64,000 nt of DNA from Sorangium cellulosum So0157-2 (GTDB lineage: Bacteria; Myxococcota_A; Polyangia; Polyangiales; Polyangiaceae). The stretch spans positions 682,001-746,000 of the forward strand of contig NC_021658.1 in assembly GCF_000418325.1 (NCBI RefSeq), in the 5' to 3' direction. Below, one piece after another: positions 43,791 to 52,552 of the stretch; position 1 is the first letter of the stretch, and each line of letters begins with the position of its first letter. The notes under the pieces are model-generated. The model ran no database searches. It was not told where the DNA came from and worked only from the letters and a program-made list of their open reading frames with translations. The position numbers and the translations under genes were made by a program.

Positions 43791-45659
43791 ATGGCGAGCG
43801 GCGAAGATCACGAGATCCAGGAGGAGCGGCTGGCGCTGCTCAGCGTCCTCCAGGAGCTCACGGTCGCCGCGCTCGACCTCTTCGATCCCCGCCAGTCGAT
43901 GGCGATCTTCCTGGAGCGGCTCGCCGAGCGGCTGAGCTGCATCGCGGTGCTCGTGCTCGTCGAGCCGACGCCCCTCGCCCCGCGGCTCCTCGACGCCGCG
44001 GGGCTCTCGGCGAGCTCGCGCGCGCTGCCCATCCCGCCGCGCTCGCCGGCCGTGGCCGGCGCGCCTCTGGGCGAGGGCGCGGGCCTCAGCTTGCCGTACC
44101 CGGAGCTCGCGCGGCCCGGGCTCGTCACGTGGCACTTCTCGCTGGAGGGGCAGGGCGACAGCGGCGCCTCCGGCCTCATCCTGTGCTTCGAGGGCGAGCC
44201 CCCGTTCGCGCCGCGGTACCGGGGCATGATGCGCAGGCTCGCGTCGACCTTCCGCACGGCGCTCGTGCACCGCCTGCTCTACGCGCGCATGATCGAGAAC
44301 GAGCGCGAGCGGGCGCGGCACCTCGCCGCCGCGGAGGCGGGGCGCGCGGCGGCGGAGGCGGCGCAGCGGCGCGCCGCGTTCCTCTCGGAGGCGAGCCGGC
44401 TGCTCTCCAGCTCGCTCAACTACGAGGCCACGCTGGTGCGCGTCGCGCGGCTGCCGGTCCCGTTCGTCGCGGACTGGTGCATGGTCGACATCATCGAGCG
44501 CGAGGCGATGCTCCGGCGCGCGGTCGTCGTCCACGCCGACCCCCAGAAGAGCGAGCTCGCGCGCCTCTTGCAGGGCCAGACGCCGATGGACGCGATCCTC
44601 CCGGCCGGCGTCTCGCGCGTGCTGCAGACGGGCGAGGCGGTGCTCTGCGAGATCGCGGGCGCGCCTGCCCCCGAGCGCGAGCGCGCCGCGTACGACGGCG
44701 AGCCGCCGGTGTCCGCCAGCGAGGCGCTCCTCCGGGAGCTCGGCCTCCAGCGCTACATCTCCGTGCCGCTCGTCACGCGCGGCACGATGCTCGGCGTGCT
44801 CACCATCGCCTCGGGCCGCGACGACCTGCCGTACGGCGTGGAGGATCGCGCGCTCGCGGAGGATCTCGGGCGGCGGGCCGCGCTGGCGATCGACAACGCG
44901 CGGCTCTACGAGAGCGCGCAGCGGGCGATCCGGGCGCGGGAGGAGCTCGTCGCGGTGGTGTCGCACGATCTCAAGAGCCCGCTCGCGACCATCGTCATGA
45001 ACACGAGCCTCCTGCGCCGGAAGCTGCCGAGCTCGGACGAGGCGGCCGAGCTGCGGCGCCCGGTCGAGCGCATCCAGAAGTCGGCCGATCGCATGAACCG
45101 CCTCATCCGCGATCTGCTCGACCTGGCGAAGCTCGAAGGCGGCCACATCTCGGTCCAGCCGGTGACGCACGACGTCGCCGTCCTCCTGGGCGACGCCCTG
45201 GAGCTCCTGCGCGAGGAGGCGGCGGAGAAGTCGCTGCGCCTGGAGCTCGGCGTCGAGCTCGGCGTCGAGCGGGCGCTCTGCGATCGCGAGCGGATCCTGC
45301 AGGTGATCGCGAACCTCGTCGGCAACGCGATCAAGTTCACGCCCGCCGGCGGCGAGGTCGCGGTCCGCGCCGAGCCGTGGGGCAGGGAGGTGCGCGTGTC
45401 GGTGCGCGACACCGGCCCGGGCATCCCGGACGACCAGCGGGCGAGGATCTTCGAGCGTTACTGGCAGGCGAAGGAGACCGCGCACAAGGGCACGGGGCTC
45501 GGCCTCTCGATCGCGAAGGCGCTCGTCGAGGTGCACGGCGGGCGGATCTGGGTCGAGAGCAAGGTGGGCGAGGGGAGCACGTTCTTCTTCACGCTCCCGA
45601 CGGCGGAGGCCCCGGGCGCGACCACGGGAGTCGTGGCGGGCACGCGGCTCGGGGCCTGA
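43791..45659 (+). CDS. GAF-domain sensor histidine kinase
   Basis: A 622-residue soluble kinase without membrane segments. A divergent sensory region covers about 1-170, an Ala-rich helix about 170-205, a GAF domain about 205-375 (LQRYISVPLVTRGTMLGVL). The phosphorylated His392 lies in VVSHDLKSPLATI (HisKA). The HATPase domain has the N box (IANLVGNAIKFTPAGG), G1 (DTGPGIPDDQ) and G2 (GTGLGLSIAKALVE). No receiver domain is fused and no response regulator is adjacent, so the output is encoded elsewhere. Coupled to the FIST gene. Confidence 0.92.
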   Translation: MASGEDHEIQEERLALLSVLQELTVAALDLFDPRQSMAIFLERLAERLSCIAVLVLVEPTPLAPRLLDAAGLSASSRALPIPPRSPAVAGAPLGEGAGLSLPYPELARPGLVTWHFSLEGQGDSGASGLILCFEGEPPFAPRYRGMMRRLASTFRTALVHRLLYARMIENERERARHLAAAEAGRAAAEAAQRRAAFLSEASRLLSSSLNYEATLVRVARLPVPFVADWCMVDIIEREAMLRRAVVVHADPQKSELARLLQGQTPMDAILPAGVSRVLQTGEAVLCEIAGAPAPERERAAYDGEPPVSASEALLRELGLQRYISVPLVTRGTMLGVLTIASGRDDLPYGVEDRALAEDLGRRAALAIDNARLYESAQRAIRAREELVAVVSHDLKSPLATIVMNTSLLRRKLPSSDEAAELRRPVERIQKSADRMNRLIRDLLDLAKLEGGHISVQPVTHDVAVLLGDALELLREEAAEKSLRLELGVELGVERALCDRERILQVIANLVGNAIKFTPAGGEVAVRAEPWGREVRVSVRDTGPGIPDDQRARIFERYWQAKETAHKGTGLGLSIAKALVEVHGGRIWVESKVGEGSTFFFTLPTAEAPGATTGVVAGTRLGA

Positions 45660-45732
45660 CAGCCGTCCTCGGGTTTCGCCGGACATCGATCTCATCCAAC
45701 CACCGAGGCCGATCTGTCCATGATTTCGCGTC

Positions 45733-45762
45733 TTGGCGGGCCGATCCCTTCATCGCTATACC
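45733..45762 (+). promoter_or_regulatory. Promoter giving a probably leaderless malQ-like transcript
   Basis: TTGGCG (45733-45738), 18 bp, TATACC (45757-45762). The -10 box ends 7 nt before the ATG at 45770 and no ribosome-binding site is visible between them. Confidence 0.5.
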
Positions 45763-45769
45763 TACCGCG

Positions 45770-47731
45770 ATGAAGGACGCCGGGAACGACAGGGGCGACG
45801 TGGCAGAGGCCAAGGCTCGAGCGGACGAGGACGAGCGGGGGCTCGTCAGGGCCGCATTGCAGCTCTTGGGCATCCGCAACCTGGTGCTCGCGATCCACGA
45901 TCCGAGCTTTCCGTCGGACGACGACGAGGACACCGGGCGCGGGTCCCCGTATACGGAGGGCGGGCGCCGATTCCTCCGGTTCGCGCGCGATCTCGGGTTC
46001 AACGGTATCCAGCTCGGGCCCCAGGGGGAGACCTCGGCCGACAACGCGTCCCCGTACGACGGCACCATCTTCTCGCGGAGCACGCTGTCGATCGCGCTCG
46101 CCCGGCTCGCGGAGGACGGCCCCTTCGGCGCGCTCCTGCGCCCCGAGTCGGTGAGGAGGATCGTGGCCGAGAGGCCGGCCGGCAGCGAGGGGCGCGCGCT
46201 GCACCGCTATGCCTACCGCGCGCAGCGCGCCGCGCTCCGCGAGGCGTACGCGTCGTTCGTCGACCGGCGGAGGCGCGGCGAGCTCGGCGCCCTCGCCGAG
46301 CGGCTCGACGCGTTCAGGAAGCGGAACGCGGCGTGGCTCGAGCGCGACGGGCTCTACGGTCCCCTCTGCGAGGAGCACCAGAGCGGCTGGTTTCACGGCT
46401 GGTCGGGCGAGCCGGCGCTGGATCGCCGCCTCTTCGCGCCCGGCCCTGGTGAGGTGGTCGCCTGCGAGGAGCGCAGGCGAGAGCTCCTCGATCGGCACCG
46501 CGACGAGCTCGAGCTCTACGCCTTCTGCCAGCTCCTCGCGCACGAGCAGCACGCGGCGCTCCGGGCGGTCACGGGCGAGCTCGGGCTCAAGCTCTACGGC
46601 GATCTGCAGATCGGCTATTCGCCTCAGGACGCCTGGGCGCATCAATCGGTCTTCCTGAAGGGCTATCTGATGGGGGCGCCGCCGAGCCGCACCAACCCGG
46701 AAGGTCAGGTGTGGAACTACCCTGTCCTGGATCCGGCGCAGTATGCGGACGGCTCCTCCGGCGCGCTCGCCCTCGTGCGCGCGCGGATGGAGAAGATGTT
46801 CGACGAGTTCGACGGGGTGCGCCTCGATCACCCGCACGGCCTCGTCTGCCCGTGGGTCCACGCCGCCGACGCCCCCGATCCGCTGCGCGCGGTCCAGGGC
46901 GGGGCGCGCCTCTTCTCGTCGCCCGATCTGCCGGACCACCCGCTGCTCGCCCGCTACGCGATCGTCTCTCCCGCCCAGCTGAACCGCGCCGTGCCCCGGT
47001 ACGCGGACGACTGGGTCTCCGCGCTGACGCCGGAGCAGGTGGGGCGATACAGCGTGATCTTCGACACCATCGCGAGCTGCGCGGAGGCGCGCGGCCGCGC
47101 CACCACCGACATCGTGTGCGAGGTCCTGAGCACGCTCCCGTACCCGCTCAAGGCGGTCCTCGAGCGGCACGGGCTCGGGCGCTTCCGGGTCACGCAGAAG
47201 GCCGATCTCGACAACCCGAAGGACGTCTATCGCAGCGAGAACGCCGCGCCCTCCGACTGGATCATGGTGGGCACGCACGACACGCCGCCGCTCTGGCGGC
47301 TCCTCGACGTGTGGGCGCGCTCCTCCGCGCTCGAGCGGCAGGCGGCGTACCTCGCCGGCCGGCTCGCGCCCTCGCCGGCCGAGGAGGGCGCGATGGCGCG
47401 CGCGCTCGCGTCCGATCCGCGCGCGCTCGCGCAGGCCAAGTTCGCCGACCTCTTCGCGAGCCAGGCGTCGAACGTGATGGTCTTCTTCTCCGATTTGTTC
47501 GGGGTGAAGGAGATCTACAATGCTCCCGGGACCATCGGCGATCACAACTGGTCGCTGCGGGTGCCCCGCGATTACGAGCGATCGTATTCGGAGATGCGCG
47601 CGCGCGGCGAGGCGCTCGACCTCCCGCGCGTGCTCGCGCTCGCGCTGCGCGCGCGGGGAGGCGCGGAGTCGCAGGAGCGCCGCGACCTCGCCGCGCGGCT
47701 AGAGCGCCGGTCCGGCGCGACGCGCGGCTAG
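45770..47731 (+). CDS. malQ: GH77-family 4-alpha-glucanotransferase
   Basis: A 653-residue amylomaltase-like enzyme that transfers alpha-1,4-glucan segments. Conserved elements are LGFNGIQLGPQGETSADNAS near the N-terminus, the nucleophile Asp in DGVRLDHPHGL, the acid/base Glu in IVCEVLST, and the third carboxylate in GTHDTPPLW. LYGDLQIGYSPQDAWAH is a GH77 signature. It is more diverged than the E. coli enzyme, and the loop residues around the active site differ, so donor specificity is uncertain. It would act in glycogen or maltodextrin turnover; the maltokinase gene at the window end fits the same theme. Confidence 0.85.
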   Translation: MKDAGNDRGDVAEAKARADEDERGLVRAALQLLGIRNLVLAIHDPSFPSDDDEDTGRGSPYTEGGRRFLRFARDLGFNGIQLGPQGETSADNASPYDGTIFSRSTLSIALARLAEDGPFGALLRPESVRRIVAERPAGSEGRALHRYAYRAQRAALREAYASFVDRRRRGELGALAERLDAFRKRNAAWLERDGLYGPLCEEHQSGWFHGWSGEPALDRRLFAPGPGEVVACEERRRELLDRHRDELELYAFCQLLAHEQHAALRAVTGELGLKLYGDLQIGYSPQDAWAHQSVFLKGYLMGAPPSRTNPEGQVWNYPVLDPAQYADGSSGALALVRARMEKMFDEFDGVRLDHPHGLVCPWVHAADAPDPLRAVQGGARLFSSPDLPDHPLLARYAIVSPAQLNRAVPRYADDWVSALTPEQVGRYSVIFDTIASCAEARGRATTDIVCEVLSTLPYPLKAVLERHGLGRFRVTQKADLDNPKDVYRSENAAPSDWIMVGTHDTPPLWRLLDVWARSSALERQAAYLAGRLAPSPAEEGAMARALASDPRALAQAKFADLFASQASNVMVFFSDLFGVKEIYNAPGTIGDHNWSLRVPRDYERSYSEMRARGEALDLPRVLALALRARGGAESQERRDLAARLERRSGATRG

Positions 47732-47756
47732 AACGCCGTTCCGGCGCGGCGCGCGG
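47699..47756. repeat. 29-bp imperfect tandem duplication at the malQ 3' end
   Basis: CTAGAGCGCCGGTCCGGCGC and nine more bases (47699-47727) recur at 47728-47756 with three mismatches. The malQ stop codon (47729-47731) lies at the start of the second copy. Confidence 0.75.
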
Positions 47757-47810
47757 CCAGCGCTGACCGCCCGCGAGCGCGGCGAGGCGAGCCCGCGCCT
47801 CGCGCGGCGG

Positions 47811-47824
47811 CGTTCGCGCGAACG
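47811..47824. promoter_or_regulatory. 14-bp perfect palindrome upstream of the kinase gene
   Basis: CGTTCGCGCGAACG is self-complementary. It lies 86 nt upstream of the Ser/Thr kinase start and could be an operator or part of a terminator for malQ. Confidence 0.4.
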
Positions 47825-47909
47825 TCACCCGGCGTTTGCGTGCAAGTAACAGGCTGAGCGCATCCTCGGGCCTGGCTTTTCCCTCGGGGATGGAGCCGGC
47901 CTAGGTCGA

Positions 47910-49610
47910 ATGAGCGCTCCCAGCGACCCCCAAGGTTGGCGCAAGTACCGCCCGATCGCCGAGATCGGCAGGGGCGGGATGGGCGACGTCTGCCTCGCGG
48001 TCGCCCGGGGGCCGGCCGGCTTCAACAAGCTGGTCGTCCTCAAGCGGGCGCGGGCCGAGCTGTGCGAGGACGCCGAGATCCTCGCCATGTTCCTCGACGA
48101 GGCGCGGCTCGCGGCCCGGCTCAATCACCCCAACGTCGTGCAGACGTACGAGGTGGGCGAGGACGGCGAGCGGCTCTTCATCGCCATGGAGTACCTCGAC
48201 GGCCAGCCGCTCAGCCAGCTCCGCGCCCGCGTGGGGCTGGCCGAGCTGTCGCTCCCCGTTCAGGTGCGGATCCTGACCGACGCGCTCGCCGGGCTCCATT
48301 ACGCGCACGAGCTGCGCGATTTCGACGGCTCGCCCATTCACGTGGTCCACCGCGACGCGAGCCCGCAGAACATCTTCGTCACCTACGACGGCGTCATCAA
48401 GGTTGTCGACTTCGGGATCGCGAAGGCGGCTGACTCGCTGTCCGAGACGCGCGCCGGCATGCTCAAGGGCAAGGTCGCCTATATGTCGCCGGAGCAATCG
48501 CGCGGCGAGCGCGTGGACCGGCGCTCCGACGTCTTCTCCGTCGGCGTGATCCTCTGGGAGGCGATCGCGCGGCGGCGCATGTGGAAGGGCTACAACGACC
48601 TCGCCATCCTCGGGCGGCTCGGCCTGGGCGAGCTCCCGGACCTGCGCGTGGCCGCGCCGGACGCCGATCCGGAGCTCGAGCGGATCTGCCACAAGGCGCT
48701 CGCGCACGCGCCCGGCGACCGCTACGCCACCGCGGCCGAGCTGCACGCGGAGCTCGAGCTCTGGCTCCGCGAGCATCACCACGGGATGAGCGCGCGCGAG
48801 GTCGGCGCGTTCGTGGCGAGCCGGTTCGCGGACGACCGCGCGCGGATCCAGCAGCTCGTCGAGGAGCAGCTGCGCGACGTGCGCTGGTCGGGCAGCTACG
48901 GGAAGGTCGCGATCTCGGACCTGCCGAAGATCGGCGCCGGTCCGGTGTCGATGACGCCGACCTTGACGGCCCCCGCGGCGTTCAGCCCCTCGGACGCGAT
49001 CTCGACGCCGCCCGCGGTGAGCTCGACCGAGACGGGGCAGACCCGGCGAACCGGGCAAACCGCGCGCGGCGAGCGCGCCTCGCGATCGAGCCGCCGGCTC
49101 GCCGCGGTCGCGATCGCGTTCCTCCTCGCTGCGGGCGTCGTGACGGCCGGCATCCTGCGTCCGCTGCCTCGCACGGCGCCGGCCGGGCCCCTCCAGGCGT
49201 TCACCGCTCCTCCCGCGGACGCGCCTCCTCCGCAGCTGGCCCCGCCGCAAGAGGAGGTGCGCCTCGTGGTCCGCGTCTCGCCCGCGGCGGCGCGGCTGTT
49301 CCTGGACGGAGCGCCGCTGTCGCGCGGCGACTATCAGGGCCAGCTCGTCAAGGACGGGCGCGAGCACGTCGTCCGCGCCGAGGCGCCGGGTTTCCTGGCG
49401 CAGGAGGAGACGATCGCGGCGACGAGCGATCTCGTCGTGAAGCTCGCGCTGGAGCGCGATCCGGGCGCGCCGCGAGGAAAGCCGGCGCCGATCGCGCGGA
49501 GCACGCCGGCGATCGCGCCCGCCCCGGCCGCGACGCCGCCGCCCGCCGCGCCGCGCGGCGGCGAGAGGCCGGGGCGCGGCATCGACCTGGAGAGCCCCTA
49601 CGCCCCATGA
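47910..49610 (+). CDS. Hanks-type Ser/Thr protein kinase with PEGA domain
   Basis: A 566-residue membrane kinase. The catalytic domain (about 12-280) has GRGGMG near residue 21, the invariant Lys in LVVLKRA, catalytic HRDASPQN and Mg-binding DFGIAKA. A Pro/Thr-rich juxtamembrane region and one helix (about 390-410, LAAVAIAFLLAAGVVTAGIL) follow. The periplasmic part has a PEGA-like repeat (LFLDGAPLSRGDYQGQLVKD). Its stop overlaps the start of the next gene (ATGA), tying it to a TPR-PEGA exported protein. It resembles the kinase at 58241, so the two are paralogues. Confidence 0.92.
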   Translation: MSAPSDPQGWRKYRPIAEIGRGGMGDVCLAVARGPAGFNKLVVLKRARAELCEDAEILAMFLDEARLAARLNHPNVVQTYEVGEDGERLFIAMEYLDGQPLSQLRARVGLAELSLPVQVRILTDALAGLHYAHELRDFDGSPIHVVHRDASPQNIFVTYDGVIKVVDFGIAKAADSLSETRAGMLKGKVAYMSPEQSRGERVDRRSDVFSVGVILWEAIARRRMWKGYNDLAILGRLGLGELPDLRVAAPDADPELERICHKALAHAPGDRYATAAELHAELELWLREHHHGMSAREVGAFVASRFADDRARIQQLVEEQLRDVRWSGSYGKVAISDLPKIGAGPVSMTPTLTAPAAFSPSDAISTPPAVSSTETGQTRRTGQTARGERASRSSRRLAAVAIAFLLAAGVVTAGILRPLPRTAPAGPLQAFTAPPADAPPPQLAPPQEEVRLVVRVSPAAARLFLDGAPLSRGDYQGQLVKDGREHVVRAEAPGFLAQEETIAATSDLVVKLALERDPGAPRGKPAPIARSTPAIAPAPAATPPPAAPRGGERPGRGIDLESPYAP

Positions 49611-50605
49611 CGACCTCGCGCGCCCTCGCCCTCGCCGCCGCGGCGATCGTCTCCGGCCTTCCGGGCGGCGCGCTCGCCCGGCCCGCCGACGAGACCGCCG
49701 AGGCCGACGCGCGGTTCCGGCGCGGCGTCGAGCTCTACAAGGAGGCCGACTACGGCGCCGCGCTCATGGAGTTCCGCCGCGCCTACGCGCTCGCGCCCGC
49801 GTACCAGGTGCTCTACAACGTCGCGGGCGCGTGTTACCAGCTCAGGGACTACGCCTGCGCGCTGCGCGCCTTCGAGCGGTACCTGGCCGACGGCGGCGCG
49901 CAGATCGCGGCCGACCGGCGGGCCGAGGTCGGGCGGGACATCGCCGTGCTGCGGGGCCGTGTCGCGACCGTCGCGCTCTCGACCTCGGCGCCCGACGTGG
50001 AGATCGCCGTCGACGACGTCCCGGTGGGCAGGACCCCGCTCGCCGAGCCGCTGCTGCTGAGCGCCGGGCGGCGGCGCATCGTCGCCACGGCGGCGGGCCG
50101 CCCGGCCGTCACGCGGATCATCGACGTGGCCGGCGGCGATCACGTCGAGCTCCGGCTCGAGATCCCCGACGCCACGGCCCAGCCGGCCGCGAGCGCCGGC
50201 CCACGCGTCGCCGCGCCCCCGCCGCCGGGGCGGCCCGGCGCCGTGGCCGACCGCGCTCCTCGCGGCGAGCGGGGCGCGCCCGTCCTGCCCTGGATCGCGA
50301 CCGGCGCCCTCGCCGCGGGCGCGGCGGTCACCGGGGTCCTCGCGCTCGGCGCGTCGAGCGATCTCGACGCCGAGCTCGGCACCTTCCCGGGCGACGCCCG
50401 AGCGATCGAGCGCGCGCGCACCCGGACCGCGACGCTCGCGCTCACCGCCGATCTGCTCGCGGGCGCCGCCGTGGTCGTCGGCGGGGTCGCGCTCTACCTC
50501 ACCGTCGCCGGCGGCTCGGAGCGCCCCGGCGGAGCCCGCGCCGCGTCGCCCTCGATCCGGGCCGCGGTCGCTCCGTCGTCCCTCCGGCTCCTCGGCGCCT
50601 TCTAG
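49607..50605 (+). CDS. Exported TPR/PEGA protein
   Basis: A 332-residue protein with signal peptide (cut after about GGALA) and N-terminal TPR helices (FRRGVELYKEADYGAALMEF, YNVAGACYQLRDYACALRAF) followed by a PEGA-like strand pair (EIAVDDVPVGRTPL). A C-terminal region has two membrane helices (ATGALAAGAAVTGVLALG and LLAGAAVVVGGVALYLTV). It is translationally coupled to the kinase and probably a partner or substrate. It has a paralogue at 61773 in this window. Confidence 0.82.
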   Translation: MTTSRALALAAAAIVSGLPGGALARPADETAEADARFRRGVELYKEADYGAALMEFRRAYALAPAYQVLYNVAGACYQLRDYACALRAFERYLADGGAQIAADRRAEVGRDIAVLRGRVATVALSTSAPDVEIAVDDVPVGRTPLAEPLLLSAGRRRIVATAAGRPAVTRIIDVAGGDHVELRLEIPDATAQPAASAGPRVAAPPPPGRPGAVADRAPRGERGAPVLPWIATGALAAGAAVTGVLALGASSDLDAELGTFPGDARAIERARTRTATLALTADLLAGAAVVVGGVALYLTVAGGSERPGGARAASPSIRAAVAPSSLRLLGAF

Positions 50606-50618
50606 GGCCGCGCGCGCC

Positions 50619-51029
50619 ATGCAACGGCAGCCCTCCAGCGCGCGAACGCGGAGCCCCACGCGGCGGCCTCCGCGCGCGCTCCGCGCCCGCCTCTGCGCGG
50701 CGCTCTCGCTCGCGCTCGCCGCGCTCGCCTCGTGCTCGGTGCTCGTCGAGCGGCGGGATCGGCAGTGCGCGACGGACGCCGACTGCGCGCGGTTCCCCGG
50801 CGCCCGCTGCGACCCGGGCGGGCGCGTCTGCGTGCCCGCGGACGGCGTCCCGCCGGCCGGGTGCGACGGCGACGACGGCTGTTACAGCTGCGCGCCGACG
50901 ACGAACGAGCAGCTCCTCAACGCGTGCACCGACGCGGCGTGCCGGCCGTTCGACGACGCGAGGCTCACGAACCTCCGCGACGGCGGGCTCCCCCCGCTGC
51001 CGGAGCCAGGCGCGAGCGGGGGTCGCTGA
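50619..51029 (+). CDS. Small Cys-rich lipoprotein
   Basis: A 136-residue protein with a long basic leader and a lipobox (LALAALASC). The mature part has eight or more Cys in EB-module-like pattern (CATDADCARFPGARCDPGGR), stabilised by disulfides. Such Cys-rich modules are common in myxobacterial surface proteins. It is 13 nt after the TPR-PEGA gene and precedes the PstS-like gene, which ends with a related Cys-rich motif. Confidence 0.6.
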   Translation: MQRQPSSARTRSPTRRPPRALRARLCAALSLALAALASCSVLVERRDRQCATDADCARFPGARCDPGGRVCVPADGVPPAGCDGDDGCYSCAPTTNEQLLNACTDAACRPFDDARLTNLRDGGLPPLPEPGASGGR

Positions 51030-51054
51030 CCCACGCCGCGGACGCGAACCGACG

Positions 51055-52263
51055 ATGATGCGCGACGGGATGTTCCGGTCTTGCCCGATCCTCTTGCCTG
51101 CTGCGGCGCTGTTCGGCGCCGCCTTGGCCGTCGCGTCGCCCTCGGCGGCGCAGCAGGCCGCGCCGTGCTCCTCGCGGCCCTTCCCGGTCTACGTCACCGG
51201 ATCGAGCGCGGTGAAGCCGTTCCTCGCCGAGCTCGCGAAGGTGCTCAGCGCGTCGACGCCGCCCATCTCGGTCGTCTATCAGGGGCAGGGCTCGTGCTCC
51301 GGGGTCGCCGCCTTCTTCGAGGGCGCGCCGCTCACGGGCGCCGGCCTCAGCACCTGGGACACGGACACCGAGCTCTTCTGCGACGCCGATCCGGACGGGA
51401 GCCCGATCGACGTCGCGGTCTCCGACGTGTTCGCGACGACCTGCGACGCCGCCTTCACGACCTCGAGCACGATCAGCGACTTCACCGGCCCCATCCAGCC
51501 GATGACCTTCGTCGTCCCCAACGCGTCGACGCAGGAGTCGATCAGCGCCGAGGCCGCGTACTTCGTGTACGGGTTCGGCCAGGGCTCCGGCGTCGCGCCC
51601 TGGGTCGACGAGCGGTTCATCTTCCAGCGCAACGCCGGCTCCGGCACGCAGCAGATGATGGCGGCGGCGATCCGCGTCCCGGCGTCGCGCTGGCTGGGGG
51701 CGCCCACGGCGTCGAGCGACGACATGAGGAGCAGCGTCGCGTTCTCGACGGAGCCGGAGCGCACGATCGGCGTCCTCGGCGCCGACGTGGCGAGCGAGAG
51801 CGCCTCGCTGCTCAAGGTGCTCGCTTACCAGCACTACGACCAGCGCTGCGGCTATTACCCCGACTCCGATCCTCTGAAGCGCGACAAGCGCAACGTCAGA
51901 GACGGCCATTACGCGATCTGGGGGCCTCTCCACTTCCTCACCCACGTGAGCATCAACACCGGAGCTCCGTTGAGCGACGGCGCGGCGCTGGTGATCGACT
52001 ATCTCACCGGCAGGAAGCAGCCGCCCGCGGGGCTCGATCTCATCAAGCTCGAGGCGCAGCACGACGTCGTCCCCGAGTGCGCCATGCGGGTGCGGCGCAC
52101 CGAGGAGATGGGGCCGCTCGCGTCGTTCATGCCGACGCGCTCGTGCTGGTGTTACTTCGACGCCGTCGCCGGCGGCGGCGCCGACTGCGCGCCTTGCGAC
52201 AGCGACGCGGACTGCCCCTTCGAAGCCCCGAAGTGCAACTTCGGCTACTGCGAGCCGCAGTGA
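51055..52263 (+). CDS. PstS-like periplasmic binding-fold protein with Cys-rich tail
   Basis: A 402-residue exported protein (signal peptide to about PSAAQ). PVYVTGSSAVKPFLAELAKV and VYQGQGSCSGVAAFFEGAP resemble phosphate-binding PstS family openings, as does RNAGSGTQQMMAAAIRV. The C-terminal CAPCDSDADCPFEAPKCNFG repeats the Cys-rich module of the preceding lipoprotein. No ABC permease or ATPase genes are adjacent, so it probably serves as a sensor or surface protein rather than a transporter part. Two adjacent ATGs (51055 and 51058) are possible starts. Confidence 0.75.
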   Translation: MMRDGMFRSCPILLPAAALFGAALAVASPSAAQQAAPCSSRPFPVYVTGSSAVKPFLAELAKVLSASTPPISVVYQGQGSCSGVAAFFEGAPLTGAGLSTWDTDTELFCDADPDGSPIDVAVSDVFATTCDAAFTTSSTISDFTGPIQPMTFVVPNASTQESISAEAAYFVYGFGQGSGVAPWVDERFIFQRNAGSGTQQMMAAAIRVPASRWLGAPTASSDDMRSSVAFSTEPERTIGVLGADVASESASLLKVLAYQHYDQRCGYYPDSDPLKRDKRNVRDGHYAIWGPLHFLTHVSINTGAPLSDGAALVIDYLTGRKQPPAGLDLIKLEAQHDVVPECAMRVRRTEEMGPLASFMPTRSCWCYFDAVAGGGADCAPCDSDADCPFEAPKCNFGYCEPQ

Positions 52264-52552
52264 TCCGGGCGCCCCGCGCCGGCGGCGGCGCGACGCCGCG
52301 CCCGCGGCGACCAGCGGCGCCCCGCCGGCGCTGACGTCGCGCGGCCGGCGCGCGCACCGGCGGGGCCGCGCGACGCAGGGCGTCGCAGGGTCGCGGCGGT
52401 CAAAAAGCTTGCATCCAGGGCGCTCGGGCTGCATTGATCCGAGCGAGCGCCGCGGTCATGGGGCCTCTCCCGTGCGACGCGGCGGCACAGTGCGACAAGG
52501 TGGTTCATCGCCCGCAGCGCCCGCGCGTCGAGAACGAGATGGGAGACACCAG
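52264..52552. other. Intergenic region, probable promoter
   Basis: GC-rich, then an AT-richer patch (about 52396-52440, around GGTCAAAAAGCTTGCATCCA) where a promoter for the barrel gene could lie. A frame opens from 52409 but lacks protein-like sequence. Confidence 0.4.
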
